Assembly: GCF_000341085.1 (NCBI RefSeq)
Contig: NZ_ANBA01000009.1
Coordinates: forward strand, 248,001 to 312,000
Reading direction: 5' to 3'
Length of the DNA stretch: 64,000 nt
Source of the DNA: Nocardiopsis ganjiahuensis DSM 45031
GTDB lineage: Bacteria; Actinomycetota; Actinomycetes; Streptosporangiales; Streptosporangiaceae
Below the pieces are notes generated by a model. That model was not told where the DNA came from and made no database searches. It saw only the letters and a list, made by a program, of their open reading frames with translations. Position numbers and translations under genes: made by a program. This document shows, in pieces, positions 1-7,562 of the stretch. Within the stretch, counting starts at the first letter, position 1. Each line of letters opens with the position of its first letter.

Positions 1-768
1 GTCGACGGACTCGACGTGGCCGCGGAGCAGGTTCTCGACGGCCTCCGGTTCACGTTCCAGGAAGGCGGCGTTGACGATGAGGAGCGTGGTGACGTACTGG
101 CCGCCGGTCCGCTCCCACACCTCCTCCTCGTCGACGAGCAGGTGGGCGCCGTCCTCGGCCAGGAGGCGGCTGAGGTGGGGTTCGGGGATCCAGGCGCCGT
201 CGATCTCGCCGGCCCTGAAGGCGTTGACGGTCTCCGGGTTCTCCTGCGGGACGATCGACAGGTCGCCTCCGCCGGCGGTGTCGACCTCCCATCCCTGCTC
301 CTGGGCGAACCAGCGCAGCGCCACGTCCTGGGTGCCGCCGAGCATCGGGGTGGAGAGGGTCTTTCCCCGAAGGTCGTCGACGGTCCTGATGCCGTCCCGG
401 ACCACGAGGCCCGCGCCCTGGGTGGCGGCTCCGGCGATGACGTGCAGGGCCTCGCCTTCCGACTGCGCCCAACCGTTGACGGCGGGGTTGGGCCCCACGA
501 AGGCTGCGTCGACCTCGCCGGAGAACACGGCGTTGATGGCGTCGGGCCCCGCGTTGAAGGTCTGGGTGTCGAGCTCGACCCCGCCCAGCGCCCGGTCGAT
601 GATCCCGTTCTCCACGCCCACGAGCGCGGGCGCGTGGGTGATGTTCGGGAAGTAGCCGAGGGTCAGGACGGAGGAGTCGTCGGCCCCCGCACCCGCGCAC
701 CCGGTGACGCCCAGCCCGAGGGCCAGAGCGGCCGCGGCGACTCGCAGCGGGGTGGCGGAAACACGCAT
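1..768 (-). CDS. ABC transporter substrate-binding lipoprotein, sulfonate/nitrate (SsuA/NMT1-like), 3' end missing
   Basis: Periplasmic-type solute-binding lipoprotein expected to feed an ABC importer for aliphatic sulfonates, taurine or nitrate-like ligands. The ATG is at 766-768 and the frame stays open to the window edge, giving 256 codons. A lipoprotein signal peptide is clear: basic start, alanine-rich core, and a lipobox ending GVTGC with the lipidated Cys at residue 24. The motif LGYFPNITHAP at about residues 37-47 is the usual start of the mature NMT1/SsuA fold, and SGEVDAAFVGPNPAVN follows. The permease and ATPase genes must lie to the left of the window, if present. The upstream dyad at 805-834 is a likely operator. 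The substrate cannot be decided from sequence. Confidence 0.85.
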   Translation of the reverse strand, partial: MRVSATPLRVAAAALALGLGVTGCAGAGADDSSVLTLGYFPNITHAPALVGVENGIIDRALGGVELDTQTFNAGPDAINAVFSGEVDAAFVGPNPAVNGWAQSEGEALHVIAGAATQGAGLVVRDGIRTVDDLRGKTLSTPMLGGTQDVALRWFAQEQGWEVDTAGGGDLSIVPQENPETVNAFRAGEIDGAWIPEPHLSRLLAEDGAHLLVDEEEVWERTGGQYVTTLLIVNAAFLEREPEAVENLLRGHVESVD

Positions 769-804
769 TCAGAGGTCCTTTTCGGGGTGCCGTCGGAGGG
801 ACGA

Positions 805-834
805 ACAAAACTCTACTTAATAAGTAGGTTTTGT
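805..834. promoter_or_regulatory. Long dyad, probable operator of the SsuA-like gene
   Basis: Core CTACTTA-A-TAAGTAG at 813-827 is a perfect 15-base palindrome. Flanks ACAAAAC (805-811) and GTTTTGT (828-834) extend the dyad with one bulged base. It lies 37-66 bases before the ATG in unusually AT-rich sequence, where an operator or promoter would be. The CTAC-N7-GTAG core recurs before metQ at 2196-2210, suggesting a shared regulator. Confidence 0.6.
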
Positions 835-1140
835 GGAAGCACCACCCCCCGAGTTTCGAACAGCCGTGACCTGCCCGGATCCGTTCCCCCTCACCCGGAG
901 TGCGTCTCAGCCCGTGGGAACCCGCAGTTCAGCCCGGAATGCCCCGAACCCTCCCAGAGCCGGACGACCACCCTGCGCGACACCGGGATCCGTTCGCGCA
1001 CCGCAGGACCCCGCGATGCGACCCGGATCACACGAGGGGGCCGGGGGTGTCGGATGCCGCCCTCCCCCGCCCCTCGGCCACGGCCCGGAGGCCTTCCCGG
1101 CCGCGGCAGGCGCGGGCCGTACGGCCCGGCAGACACAGAA
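835..1140. other. Intergenic stretch with no recognised gene
   Basis: GC-rich spacer between the 5' region of the SsuA-like gene and the terminator of metQ. All reading frames here are antisense or open by composition only. I see no RNA gene and no further dyad. Confidence 0.5.
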
Positions 1141-1172
1141 GGGCGGTGGAGCCCGGGGAGGCTCCACCGCCC
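1141..1172 (-). terminator. Intrinsic hairpin terminator of metQ
   Basis: A perfect 13-bp stem (1141-1153 with 1160-1172, sequence GGGCGGTGGAGCC) and a 6-base loop lie 42 bases past the metQ stop. There is no strong T-tract, which is common in high-GC actinomycetes. Confidence 0.8.
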
Positions 1173-1213
1173 TACAGGGGGGGTGGGAGGGGCGTCTCAG
1201 CGCCCGCGGATGG

Positions 1214-2074
1214 CTATTCGGAGATGTCGCCCTCGGCGTCGACCGCCAGGACGACGCCTTGCCAGGTCTCCTTGATGTACTCCAGGACCCGCTCGTCGTG
1301 GAGCAGTTCGGCCAGCAGCTGGACGCGCTCGTCGTCGGAGTTCTCGTCCAGCACGACCAGGCCGTTGGCGTACTTCTCGACGTAGTCGTCGCCCTCGGGC
1401 TCCCAGGCCAGGACGTTGGCCTTCTCGGCGATCTCCGCCTCGATGGCGTAGTTGCCGTTGATGACGGCGGCGTCGACGTCGGAGATCGAACGCGGGAGCT
1501 GCGCCGCCTCCAGCGGGGTGACGACCAGGCCGTTCGGGTTGTCGACGATGTCGTTCTCGGTGGCGGTCTCACCGGCCTCGGGGTCCACGGTGATCAGACC
1601 CTCGGTCTCCAGGATGCTCAGCGCCCGGTTGAGGTTGGCCGGGTCGTTGGGGACGGCGACCTTGGCGCCCTCGGGCAGGTCGTCGGCGCTCTCGTAGGTC
1701 TCGGAGTAGAGCCCCAGCCGTTCGATGTGAACGTCGGTGACGTAGGTTAGTTCCGCGTCGGGGCCGTTCTCGAGCCACTCGTTCATGAACGAGCGGTGCT
1801 GGAAGTAGTTGGCGTCCAGGTCACCGTCGACGAGCGCCGCGTTGGGCGTGTTGTAGTCGGCGATCTCCTCGATCTCCAGCTCCAGCCCGGCCTCCTCGGC
1901 GAGGTTCTCGTCGATGAAGGCGAGGATGTCGCCGTGCGGCACCGGGCTGACACCGACCCGGAGCGGTCCTTCCCCTGCCTCGGCGGACCCGGCGGCCTGC
2001 TCGCTGGGGGAACCGCAGGCGGCGAGGGCCAGAGTGAGGACGGCCGCGCCGATGAGGGTCGAGGTCGTGCGCAT
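1214..2074 (-). CDS. metQ: MetQ/NlpA-family methionine-binding lipoprotein
   Basis: Substrate-binding lipoprotein of a MetNIQ-type methionine importer, 286 aa, the usual family length. The start ATG at 2074 follows an AAGGAG ribosome site. The signal peptide ends in LALAAC with the lipidated Cys at residue 20. The mature part shows NlpA-family blocks: RVGVSPVPHGDIL, DYNTPNAAL, DANYFQHRSF, KVAVPNDPANLNRAL and VINGNYAIEA. No metN or metI lies beside it, so it is either an orphan binding protein or its partners are elsewhere. It is a single-gene unit, with its own dyad upstream (2195-2211) and a terminator at 1141-1172. Family assignment is firm; D/L-methionine specificity is inferred from the family. 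Confidence 0.92.
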   Translation of the reverse strand: MRTTSTLIGAAVLTLALAACGSPSEQAAGSAEAGEGPLRVGVSPVPHGDILAFIDENLAEEAGLELEIEEIADYNTPNAALVDGDLDANYFQHRSFMNEWLENGPDAELTYVTDVHIERLGLYSETYESADDLPEGAKVAVPNDPANLNRALSILETEGLITVDPEAGETATENDIVDNPNGLVVTPLEAAQLPRSISDVDAAVINGNYAIEAEIAEKANVLAWEPEGDDYVEKYANGLVVLDENSDDERVQLLAELLHDERVLEYIKETWQGVVLAVDAEGDISE

Positions 2075-2194
2075 GGTGCACTCCTTCGTGATCGTGGGTG
2101 GAGGATCGCGGGGGGAGTCCGGTGACGGCGCGAACGCCGGAACCGGGCGCCCGAAGTGCCCTGTTGAGGCGAAGACGAGCTGACCAGAGCCTAT

Positions 2195-2211
2195 CCTACC
2201 TTCTTGGTAGG
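2195..2211. promoter_or_regulatory. Dyad upstream of metQ, probable operator
   Basis: CCTACC-TTCTT-GGTAGG is a perfect 6-5-6 inverted repeat about 120 bases before the metQ start, followed by an A-run. Its core fits CTAC-N7-GTAG, the same spacing as the dyad at 813-827. A common sulfur-responsive repressor is an inference from this similarity and from the transporter types. Confidence 0.5.
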
Positions 2212-2360
2212 AAAAATCTGTTTCGCCCTGGTGCAAACGTGGCCTTCAGCACAGCACGAAGGAGGACCGACCGACCCGGCAACTTTCCCGGGATGGAAAG
2301 CGCGGACGCTCACGGCCGGGCGGTCCGAGGGGTTGGCAGGGCCCTTCCCTCGCCGGGGAA

Positions 2361-2394
2361 GAAGGGCACCCCTGGCCTCTCAGGGATGCCCTTT
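2361..2394 (-). terminator. Hairpin terminator of the Hsp20-like gene
   Basis: AAGGGCA (2362-2368) pairs with TGCCCTT (2387-2393), followed by a second pairing block CCCTG/CAGGG after one mismatch. It starts about 20 bases beyond the stop at 2415. Confidence 0.7.
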
Positions 2395-2414
2395 CCGTAC
2401 ACGGGGTCGACGGT

Positions 2415-2840
2415 TCAGGCGACCGGCGTCTCAGGAGCGGCGAACAGGCCCCGCACCCGGTCGGCGAACCGGGTGAGCGCGGAGCGCAGGCGGCTCGCCC
2501 GTGGGACCGCCCGCAGCCCGGGGCGGACCGCCACCGGGGCGGGTCCGGCGAGCGGCGCGGTGACGGTGAGCCCGTGCGGGGCGCGGCGCAGGAAGGGCCG
2601 CCCGACGGGGGCGTCCAGAGGTATCCGGTACAGGACGGAGCGGTCGGTGCTCCGCACGAGCACGAGAGAGTCCCCCTCCTGGAGGACGAGGACCCGACCG
2701 GGATCGATCCCCGGGGCGAGTTCGACGTGGACCACGAGATCTCCCCCGCTGCGGCCGCTGTCCACCCGGGCCACGGGCTCGGCTGCGAGCTGGGCCCACA
2801 GGGCCTCGTCCACCCCTTCGAAGACATCCGTCACGCGCAT
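2415..2840 (-). CDS. Small Hsp20-like (alpha-crystallin fold) protein under HspR-type control
   Basis: 141-aa protein that I read as a divergent small heat-shock protein. Residues about 30-95 follow the beta-strand order of the alpha-crystallin/CS fold: a GGDLVVHVELAPGIDPGRV block (strands plus the xGIDPxxV turn typical of Hsp20), an EGDSLVLVRS block, an RIPLD block, and HGLTVTAPLA where Hsp20 proteins have the GxLxVxxP motif. The C-terminal 40 residues are basic and match nothing I know. The strongest support is the perfect HAIR operator 18 bases before the start, the site of the heat-shock repressor HspR in actinomycetes. It is monocistronic with its own terminator. The fold call is by motif order only, so the family remains moderately certain. 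Confidence 0.6.
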   Translation of the reverse strand: MRVTDVFEGVDEALWAQLAAEPVARVDSGRSGGDLVVHVELAPGIDPGRVLVLQEGDSLVLVRSTDRSVLYRIPLDAPVGRPFLRRAPHGLTVTAPLAGPAPVAVRPGLRAVPRASRLRSALTRFADRVRGLFAAPETPVA

Positions 2841-2857
2841 CGAGGCACTCCCATCGA

Positions 2858-2878
2858 CTTGAGTTGTCTGGACTCAAG
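2858..2878. promoter_or_regulatory. HAIR element (HspR operator)
   Basis: CTTGAGT (2858-2864), seven bases, then ACTCAAG (2872-2878): an exact match to the published HspR-associated inverted repeat CTTGAGT-N7-ACTCAAG. It lies directly upstream of the minus-strand Hsp20-like gene. Confidence 0.9.
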
Positions 2879-2949
2879 TTTATTGATGCACCCCCACCGG
2901 GGCAAGGAGAATGCCGGTGCCTCCCCGCCGTGGACAGCCGCCTCCGCAC

Positions 2950-3570
2950 TCAGACGAGCTCGGCCAGCCGGGGGATCTGGTCGGAATCGGCCAGCGCCGA
3001 ACCCACCGCGACCATGCTGGCCCCCGCATCGAGGAAGGCCTGCGCGTTGTGGGCGTCGACACCTCCCGTGGCCACGATCCGCAGGTCCGGGAACGGGGCG
3101 CGGACGGCCTTGATCCAGTCGGCGCCGAGCACCGAGGCCGGGAAGGCCTTCACCCAGCGGGCACCGGCCTTCAGGACCGCCTGTACGTCGGTGGGGGTCG
3201 CCACCCCGGGCAGGTGGGGCATCCCCGCCGCTTCGGAGGCCGCCATCACCTCCGGGTCGAACCCGGGGGCCACCGTGAAGGCGGCCCCCGCCTCGGCGAC
3301 CGCGCGCACCTGCTCGGTGGTGATGACCGTTCCGGCGCCGACGGGCAGGCCGCGTTCGGCCCCCGCCGCGACCGCGGCGCGCAGGACCGCCATGGACCCC
3401 GGATCCCTCGCGGGTATCTCGACCGCCGTGACACCCAGGTCCCAGGCACGGGTGGCGAGCCCGACCGTGGTGGCGGCCGGCATGCCGCGCAGGATGGCCA
3501 TCACCCGCTGTCCCCCGAACAGGCCGTCCAGGCCGCCGCCCGAAGTGCTGTCGTCGTTGCCGTTGCTCAC
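2950..3570 (-). CDS. 2-dehydro-3-deoxy-6-phospho-gluconate/galactonate aldolase
   Basis: Class I (Schiff-base) aldolase cleaving KDPG or KDPGal to pyruvate and glyceraldehyde 3-phosphate, 206 aa. The GTG at 3570 is chosen because a GAAGGAG site sits 7 bases before it. The expected active-site residues are visible: Glu51 in AVEIPARD and the Schiff-base Lys141 in WVKAFPAS; GVATPTD and ATGGV form the phosphate site. It is the last gene of the operon, starting 11 bases after the kinase stop. With a galactonate dehydratase in the same operon, the physiological substrate is more likely KDPGal (DgoA role) than KDPG (Eda role), but the sequence cannot separate them. Confidence 0.9.
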   Translation of the reverse strand: MSNGNDDSTSGGGLDGLFGGQRVMAILRGMPAATTVGLATRAWDLGVTAVEIPARDPGSMAVLRAAVAAGAERGLPVGAGTVITTEQVRAVAEAGAAFTVAPGFDPEVMAASEAAGMPHLPGVATPTDVQAVLKAGARWVKAFPASVLGADWIKAVRAPFPDLRIVATGGVDAHNAQAFLDAGASMVAVGSALADSDQIPRLAELV

Positions 3571-3581
3571 TGCCGTCTCCT

Positions 3582-4556
3582 TCACTGGCGCTGCTCTGTC
3601 GTCGCGAGGGCCCTGCTGGCCGACGCGCGCCACTGTTCGTCGGGGAGGTCGAGGAGGGCGGCCAACGCCTCCCGGCCAGGCGGGTCCGCGAGGTCGCCGA
3701 CCACGCGCAGGACCGCACCCGCGCACAGGTGTCCCAGCCGCAGGCGGCCGCGGGAGCCCAGGCCCCGGAGCTCGCCGGACAGGTATCCGGCTGCGAAGGC
3801 GTCACCCGCACCCACCGGCTCGACCACGTCCACGACCGGGGCGGGAACGTGCGCCACCCGGTCGCCCACGAACTCGGTGGCGCCGTGCTCGGCGTCCTTG
3901 ACCACCAGGCGCGGCACCCCGGGGAGCAGCACGCGGACGTCCTCCGCGGTCGCTGTGCCCCACAGTGCCTCCGCCTCGTCGCGGCCGACGAAAACGATGT
4001 CGGCCGAGCGAGCCAGGTCGAGCAGGCGGGGCGCTGCCGCCCCTGGTTCCCACAGCCCCGGCCGGTGGTTGACGTCGAAGCTGACGACGGTCCCCGGGCC
4101 GAGGAGGAGTCGCTCGGAGAGGGCGTCGGCCGAAGGCGACAGGGCCGCCGTGATACCGGTCAGGTGGACGATGCGGGCGTTCCGGACCAGGGAGTGGCCG
4201 ACGAGTTCGGGCCCCAGGGCGGAGGCTGCCGAACCTGAGCGGTAGTAGTGCACCCTGCTCCCGGACGGATCCGGGTCCTTGGCCAGCAGGCCGGTGGGGC
4301 GCCGGGGATCCGACTCGACCCCCGAGACGTCGACCCCGCGCTCGCGCAGGGTTCGGGTGAGGAGGCGTCCGAAGGGGTCGCCCCCCACCCGGCTGAGCCA
4401 GGCCGCGCGGTGGCCCAGGGCGGCGACCCCGCACGCGACGTTGGACTCCGCGCCGGCCACGCCCGTACGCAGGGTCCCGGCCCGGTCCAGCGGTGTGCCC
4501 GGTGCTGGGGCGAGCAGGAGCATGGTCTCCCCCACACAGGTGACCAGAGGGTTCAC
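3582..4556 (-). CDS. PfkB-family 2-keto-3-deoxy sugar-acid kinase
   Basis: 324-aa ribokinase/PfkB-family kinase expected to phosphorylate 2-keto-3-deoxy-galactonate or -gluconate at C6 before aldol cleavage. N-terminal GETMLLLAP, the GG-type substrate motif AGAESNVACGVAALG and the anion-hole/catalytic motif GAGDAFAAGY (residues 249-258, catalytic Asp252) are all present. The GTG at 4556 overlaps the lactonase stop by four bases (GTGA) and has a GGAG site. E. coli uses an unrelated DgoK fold for this step, so here a PfkB kinase appears to substitute. Sugar specificity is inferred from operon context. Confidence 0.87.
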   Translation of the reverse strand: MNPLVTCVGETMLLLAPAPGTPLDRAGTLRTGVAGAESNVACGVAALGHRAAWLSRVGGDPFGRLLTRTLRERGVDVSGVESDPRRPTGLLAKDPDPSGSRVHYYRSGSAASALGPELVGHSLVRNARIVHLTGITAALSPSADALSERLLLGPGTVVSFDVNHRPGLWEPGAAAPRLLDLARSADIVFVGRDEAEALWGTATAEDVRVLLPGVPRLVVKDAEHGATEFVGDRVAHVPAPVVDVVEPVGAGDAFAAGYLSGELRGLGSRGRLRLGHLCAGAVLRVVGDLADPPGREALAALLDLPDEQWRASASRALATTEQRQ

Positions 4557-5413
4557 GAGTCGTCTCCGAAGGCCCGGGCGGGCGGGGCGGGGACGTCCAC
4601 GGGGACGGCGAAGACCGCTCCGTCGTACGGGCCGGGTGCGGACAGGCCGACGGTGGCGGAAGTGACGAACAGCGTCGGTTCCGCCTCGCCGACCACGCAC
4701 ACGCTGGTGGGTTGGACCGCGGGTAGTTCCAGGACCCGGTCCAGGGTCGCGTCCGGGGCGTACCGGTGGACCCGCCCGGCTCCCCAGACCGCGACCCACA
4801 GGTACCCGGCGGAGTCGACCTGCATCCCGTCCGGGGCGCCCCCGTCCGCCTCGGTGAAGCACCGAAGGTCCCGGACGTCTCCGCCCGGGCCGATCTCGCA
4901 GGTGTCGATGCGTCCGGCGTGGCTGTCGGCGAGGTACATGCGTGTGCCGTCGGGGGTGAAGGCGGGGCCGTTGGGGACGGTGTAGCCGCCCAGGACCCGG
5001 GTGAGTGTCCTGTCGGGGTCGGTCCGGTAGAGCGAGCCCGCGCCCGGGGTGGCGTCGTAGGCCATGGACCCGGCCCAGAAGCGGCCCGACGGATCACAGC
5101 AGCCGTCGTTCATCCGCATGGGCGTGGCGGCGCCCTCCTCCGGCTGACCGATCCAGTCGGTCCCCTCACCCAGGAGGGCGACACCGGTGCCGGCCGCGGC
5201 GATGTACCGTCCGGGAGGTCCCGCGAAAGGTGCCGCGGCGCCCAAGGGCACCTGCAGTCGGCGCAGCTCACGCGCGGGGCCCGGGCGGCGCGGGTCCAGT
5301 CGGAGCAGTCGCCCGCTCAGGATGTCCACCATGAGCAGGTCGTCCCCGACCCAGCGCAACCCCTCGCCCAGTTCGAACCGGTCCGTGCTCCACGGTTCGG
5401 GTACGTCTCCCAT
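4553..5413 (-). CDS. SMP-30/gluconolactonase-family sugar lactonase
   Basis: 286-aa six-bladed beta-propeller lactonase of the SMP-30/regucalcin family. It probably opens galactono- or gluconolactone to the acid used by the dehydratase. Family signatures: ELGEGLRW near the N-terminus (metal-ligand Glu), RMNDGCCDPSGRFWAGSM, NGPAFTPDGTRMYLADS and GAPDGMQVDSAGYLWVA (metal-ligand Asn and Asp positions). The ATG at 5413 has a GGAGTGGAG site just upstream. It sits between the dehydratase and kinase genes, with a 47-base gap upstream and a 4-base overlap downstream. Lactonase activity is a family expectation. Confidence 0.87.
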   Translation of the reverse strand: MGDVPEPWSTDRFELGEGLRWVGDDLLMVDILSGRLLRLDPRRPGPARELRRLQVPLGAAAPFAGPPGRYIAAAGTGVALLGEGTDWIGQPEEGAATPMRMNDGCCDPSGRFWAGSMAYDATPGAGSLYRTDPDRTLTRVLGGYTVPNGPAFTPDGTRMYLADSHAGRIDTCEIGPGGDVRDLRCFTEADGGAPDGMQVDSAGYLWVAVWGAGRVHRYAPDATLDRVLELPAVQPTSVCVVGEAEPTLFVTSATVGLSAPGPYDGAVFAVPVDVPAPPARAFGDDS

Positions 5414-5460
5414 CTCCACTCCTGACGTGTTTTCCCGCGTCGTCCGCGGGTCTTCGGCGG

Positions 5461-6606
5461 CTACCACTCGGCGAACGATCCGTCGGCGTGGCTCCACACC
5501 GGCGGACGCCAGCGGTGGCCCACCCGATCGGCTCTGCGTACCGCCGCCTCGTCGATGTCCACGCCGAGCCCCGGGGCCCGAGCGGGGCGGATGTGGCCGT
5601 CCGGGAAGGCGAACACCGCCGGGTCGCGGACGTAGTCGAGCAGTTCGGCGTCCTTGTTGTAGTGGATCCCGATGCTCTGTTCCTGGATGAGGAAGTTGGG
5701 GGTGGCGAAGGCGACCTGCAGACTGGCGGCCAGCGCGATGGGCCCGAGCGGGCAGTGCGGCGCGAGCAGGACGTCGTAGGTCTCGGCGAGGGCCGCGATA
5801 CGGCGCACCTCGGAGATCCCTCCCGCGTGGGAGAGGTCCGGCTGGGCGACCGCGATCCCGGCCTGGAGGGCGGGCAGGAAGTCGGTCCGGGAGTACAGGC
5901 GCTCCCCGGTGGCGATCGGGACCGGGCTGGCCCGGACCACGCTCTCCAGCAGGTGGCCGTACTCGGGCAGCAGGGGTTCCTCCACGAACATGGGGCGCAG
6001 CGGTTCCAGGAGCGGCAGGACCCTGCGGGCGGTGGCGGCGTTGAACCTGCCGTGGAAGTCCACCGCCACGTCCCGGTCCGGGCCCAGCACCTCGCGTACC
6101 CCGGCCAGCCGGTCCACCACCGCGTCGATCTCGCGCGCCGTGGCCGATCGCCCCATCACACCGGAGCCGTTCATCTTCACCGCGGTCAGACCCGCCTCCA
6201 CCCGAGCGGCCACCGCCTCGGCCAGCTCGGAGGGGTCGTCGCCCCCGACCCACCCGTACACGCGGACCCTGTCGCGCACCGGGCCGCCCAGGAGCTGGTG
6301 CACGGGGACGCCGAGGCGCTTGCCCGCGATGTCCCACAGCGCCTGGTCGAGTCCGGCCACGGCGCTGGAGAGCACCGGGCCGCCCCGGTAGAAGGCGGCT
6401 TTGGTGAGGCGCTGCCAGTGGTACTCGATCGCGCCGGGGTCCTCGCCCAGCAGCAGGTCGGAGAGCTCGTCGACCGCGGCGCGCACGGTCTCCGCCCGGC
6501 CCTCGACGACCGGTTCGCCCCAGCCGACCACGCCCTCGTCGGTCTCCACGCGGCAGAACAGCCACCGCGGGGGGACCAGGAACGTCTCGATGCGGGAGAT
6601 CTTCAT
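5461..6606 (-). CDS. dgoD: D-galactonate dehydratase (enolase superfamily, DgoD-like)
   Basis: 381-aa enolase-superfamily dehydratase converting D-galactonate to 2-keto-3-deoxy-galactonate, the first committed step of the De Ley-Doudoroff route. It matches the E. coli DgoD sequence I recall over its whole length: ETDEGVVGWGEPVVEGRA, FYRGGPVLSSAVAGLDQALWDI, the first metal ligand in VDFHGR, then VEEPLLPE, ATGERLYSR, QPDLSHAGGISE, APHCPLGPIALAA and the C-terminal FAEW. The ATG at 6606 overlaps the regulator stop by four bases (ATGA), so it is translationally coupled to it. No DgoT-type transporter gene is present in the operon. Confidence 0.93.
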   Translation of the reverse strand: MKISRIETFLVPPRWLFCRVETDEGVVGWGEPVVEGRAETVRAAVDELSDLLLGEDPGAIEYHWQRLTKAAFYRGGPVLSSAVAGLDQALWDIAGKRLGVPVHQLLGGPVRDRVRVYGWVGGDDPSELAEAVAARVEAGLTAVKMNGSGVMGRSATAREIDAVVDRLAGVREVLGPDRDVAVDFHGRFNAATARRVLPLLEPLRPMFVEEPLLPEYGHLLESVVRASPVPIATGERLYSRTDFLPALQAGIAVAQPDLSHAGGISEVRRIAALAETYDVLLAPHCPLGPIALAASLQVAFATPNFLIQEQSIGIHYNKDAELLDYVRDPAVFAFPDGHIRPARAPGLGVDIDEAAVRRADRVGHRWRPPVWSHADGSFAEW

Positions 6607-7337
6607 TTCGGCTCTTCCAGCTCGTCGTGTGCCGCGCCACCGGCCCCGATGGCGCGGAGGAGGTCCTCCTCGGCCTGCCGCAGCAGCGCGCTCATGGCCT
6701 CCTCGGCCGCCCGCGGATCGGCGGCGGCCACCGCGTCGGTGACCGCGCCGTGGCTGGGAACCGGGTCGCCGTGGTCGCCGCTGTGCACGAGCCGGTCCCG
6801 TTCGGACAGGCCGGCGGCGAAGAAGACGTCCGTGCGGGTGAACAGCTCGTTGTGGGTGGCCGCGAGCAGGGCGCGGTGCCAGCGCAGGTCGGCCTCGGCC
6901 TCCTCCTCGGGTGTCCCCCCGCGGGCGGCGGCGATGGCGGCCAGCGCCGCGCGCAGGTCGGCCACGTCCTGGTCGGTTCGGCGAGCGGCGGCCAGCCGGG
7001 CCGCGACCGGTTCGAGGGCGCCGCGCAGCTCGGCCAGATCGCGGAAGAAGTCCTGCCCGGCCCCCGCCGCGATCTGCCAGCCCACCACGTCCGGGTCGAG
7101 CAGGTTCCAGTCGGCGCGGGGGCGCACGAACGTGCCCTTCTTCTGCCGGGATCCCACCAGGCCCTTGGCCGCCAGCACCTTGATCGCCTCACGGATCGCG
7201 GTCAGGCTCAGGTCGAGTTCCTCGCTGAGCGCGGCGAGGTCGATGGTCTCGCCCTCGCCGAACCGACCGGAGAGGACGCGCTTCCCCAGCAGTCCGACCG
7301 TCTGGCCGTGCACACCGCGCCCCGAGTAGGCCGCCAT
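6603..7337 (-). CDS. FadR-subfamily GntR regulator of the galactonate operon (DgoR-like)
   Basis: 244-aa repressor with an N-terminal winged helix-turn-helix (about residues 10-75: LGKRVLSGRFGEGE, LSEELDLSLTAIREAIKVLAAKGLV) and an all-helical FCD effector domain containing the metal-site elements LRWHRALLAATHN and H-rich SHGAVTDAVAAAD. It is the first gene of the operon, with GGAGGAACCG before its ATG. DgoR of E. coli has the same place and role, sensing galactonate. It probably binds the AT-rich dyad in the divergent region to 7411-7429 and so controls its own operon. Confidence 0.88.
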   Translation of the reverse strand: MAAYSGRGVHGQTVGLLGKRVLSGRFGEGETIDLAALSEELDLSLTAIREAIKVLAAKGLVGSRQKKGTFVRPRADWNLLDPDVVGWQIAAGAGQDFFRDLAELRGALEPVAARLAAARRTDQDVADLRAALAAIAAARGGTPEEEAEADLRWHRALLAATHNELFTRTDVFFAAGLSERDRLVHSGDHGDPVPSHGAVTDAVAAADPRAAEEAMSALLRQAEEDLLRAIGAGGAAHDELEEPK

Positions 7338-7410
7338 CGGTTCCTCCGTTCCGGATGCCCTCCAGGACTCGACGCGAGCATGTCAGTGAGACCTGGGTAA
7401 CGTCAATAAT

Positions 7411-7429
7411 AAATACTAATTAATGATTT
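7411..7429. promoter_or_regulatory. AT-rich imperfect dyad in the dgo/xylulokinase divergent region
   Basis: AAAT...TAATTA...ATTT forms an imperfect palindrome in the only AT-rich patch between the two divergent units, about 75-90 bases from the regulator start. It is a candidate operator for the FadR-type regulator. A GTGAC-TGGC-GTCAC dyad at 7497-7510 lies nearer the xylulokinase start. Confidence 0.4.
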
Positions 7430-7562
7430 CATCCCTGGGCAGGCTTGATTCCGACGCCACCTGCCCTCGTGTGCGGACCACCCGATCACTTAGGTTGTGA
7501 CTGGCGTCACCGGCCCACCCGCGACGCGACGACAGCTTCGCCCCCGACCCCACGGAGCAGAC

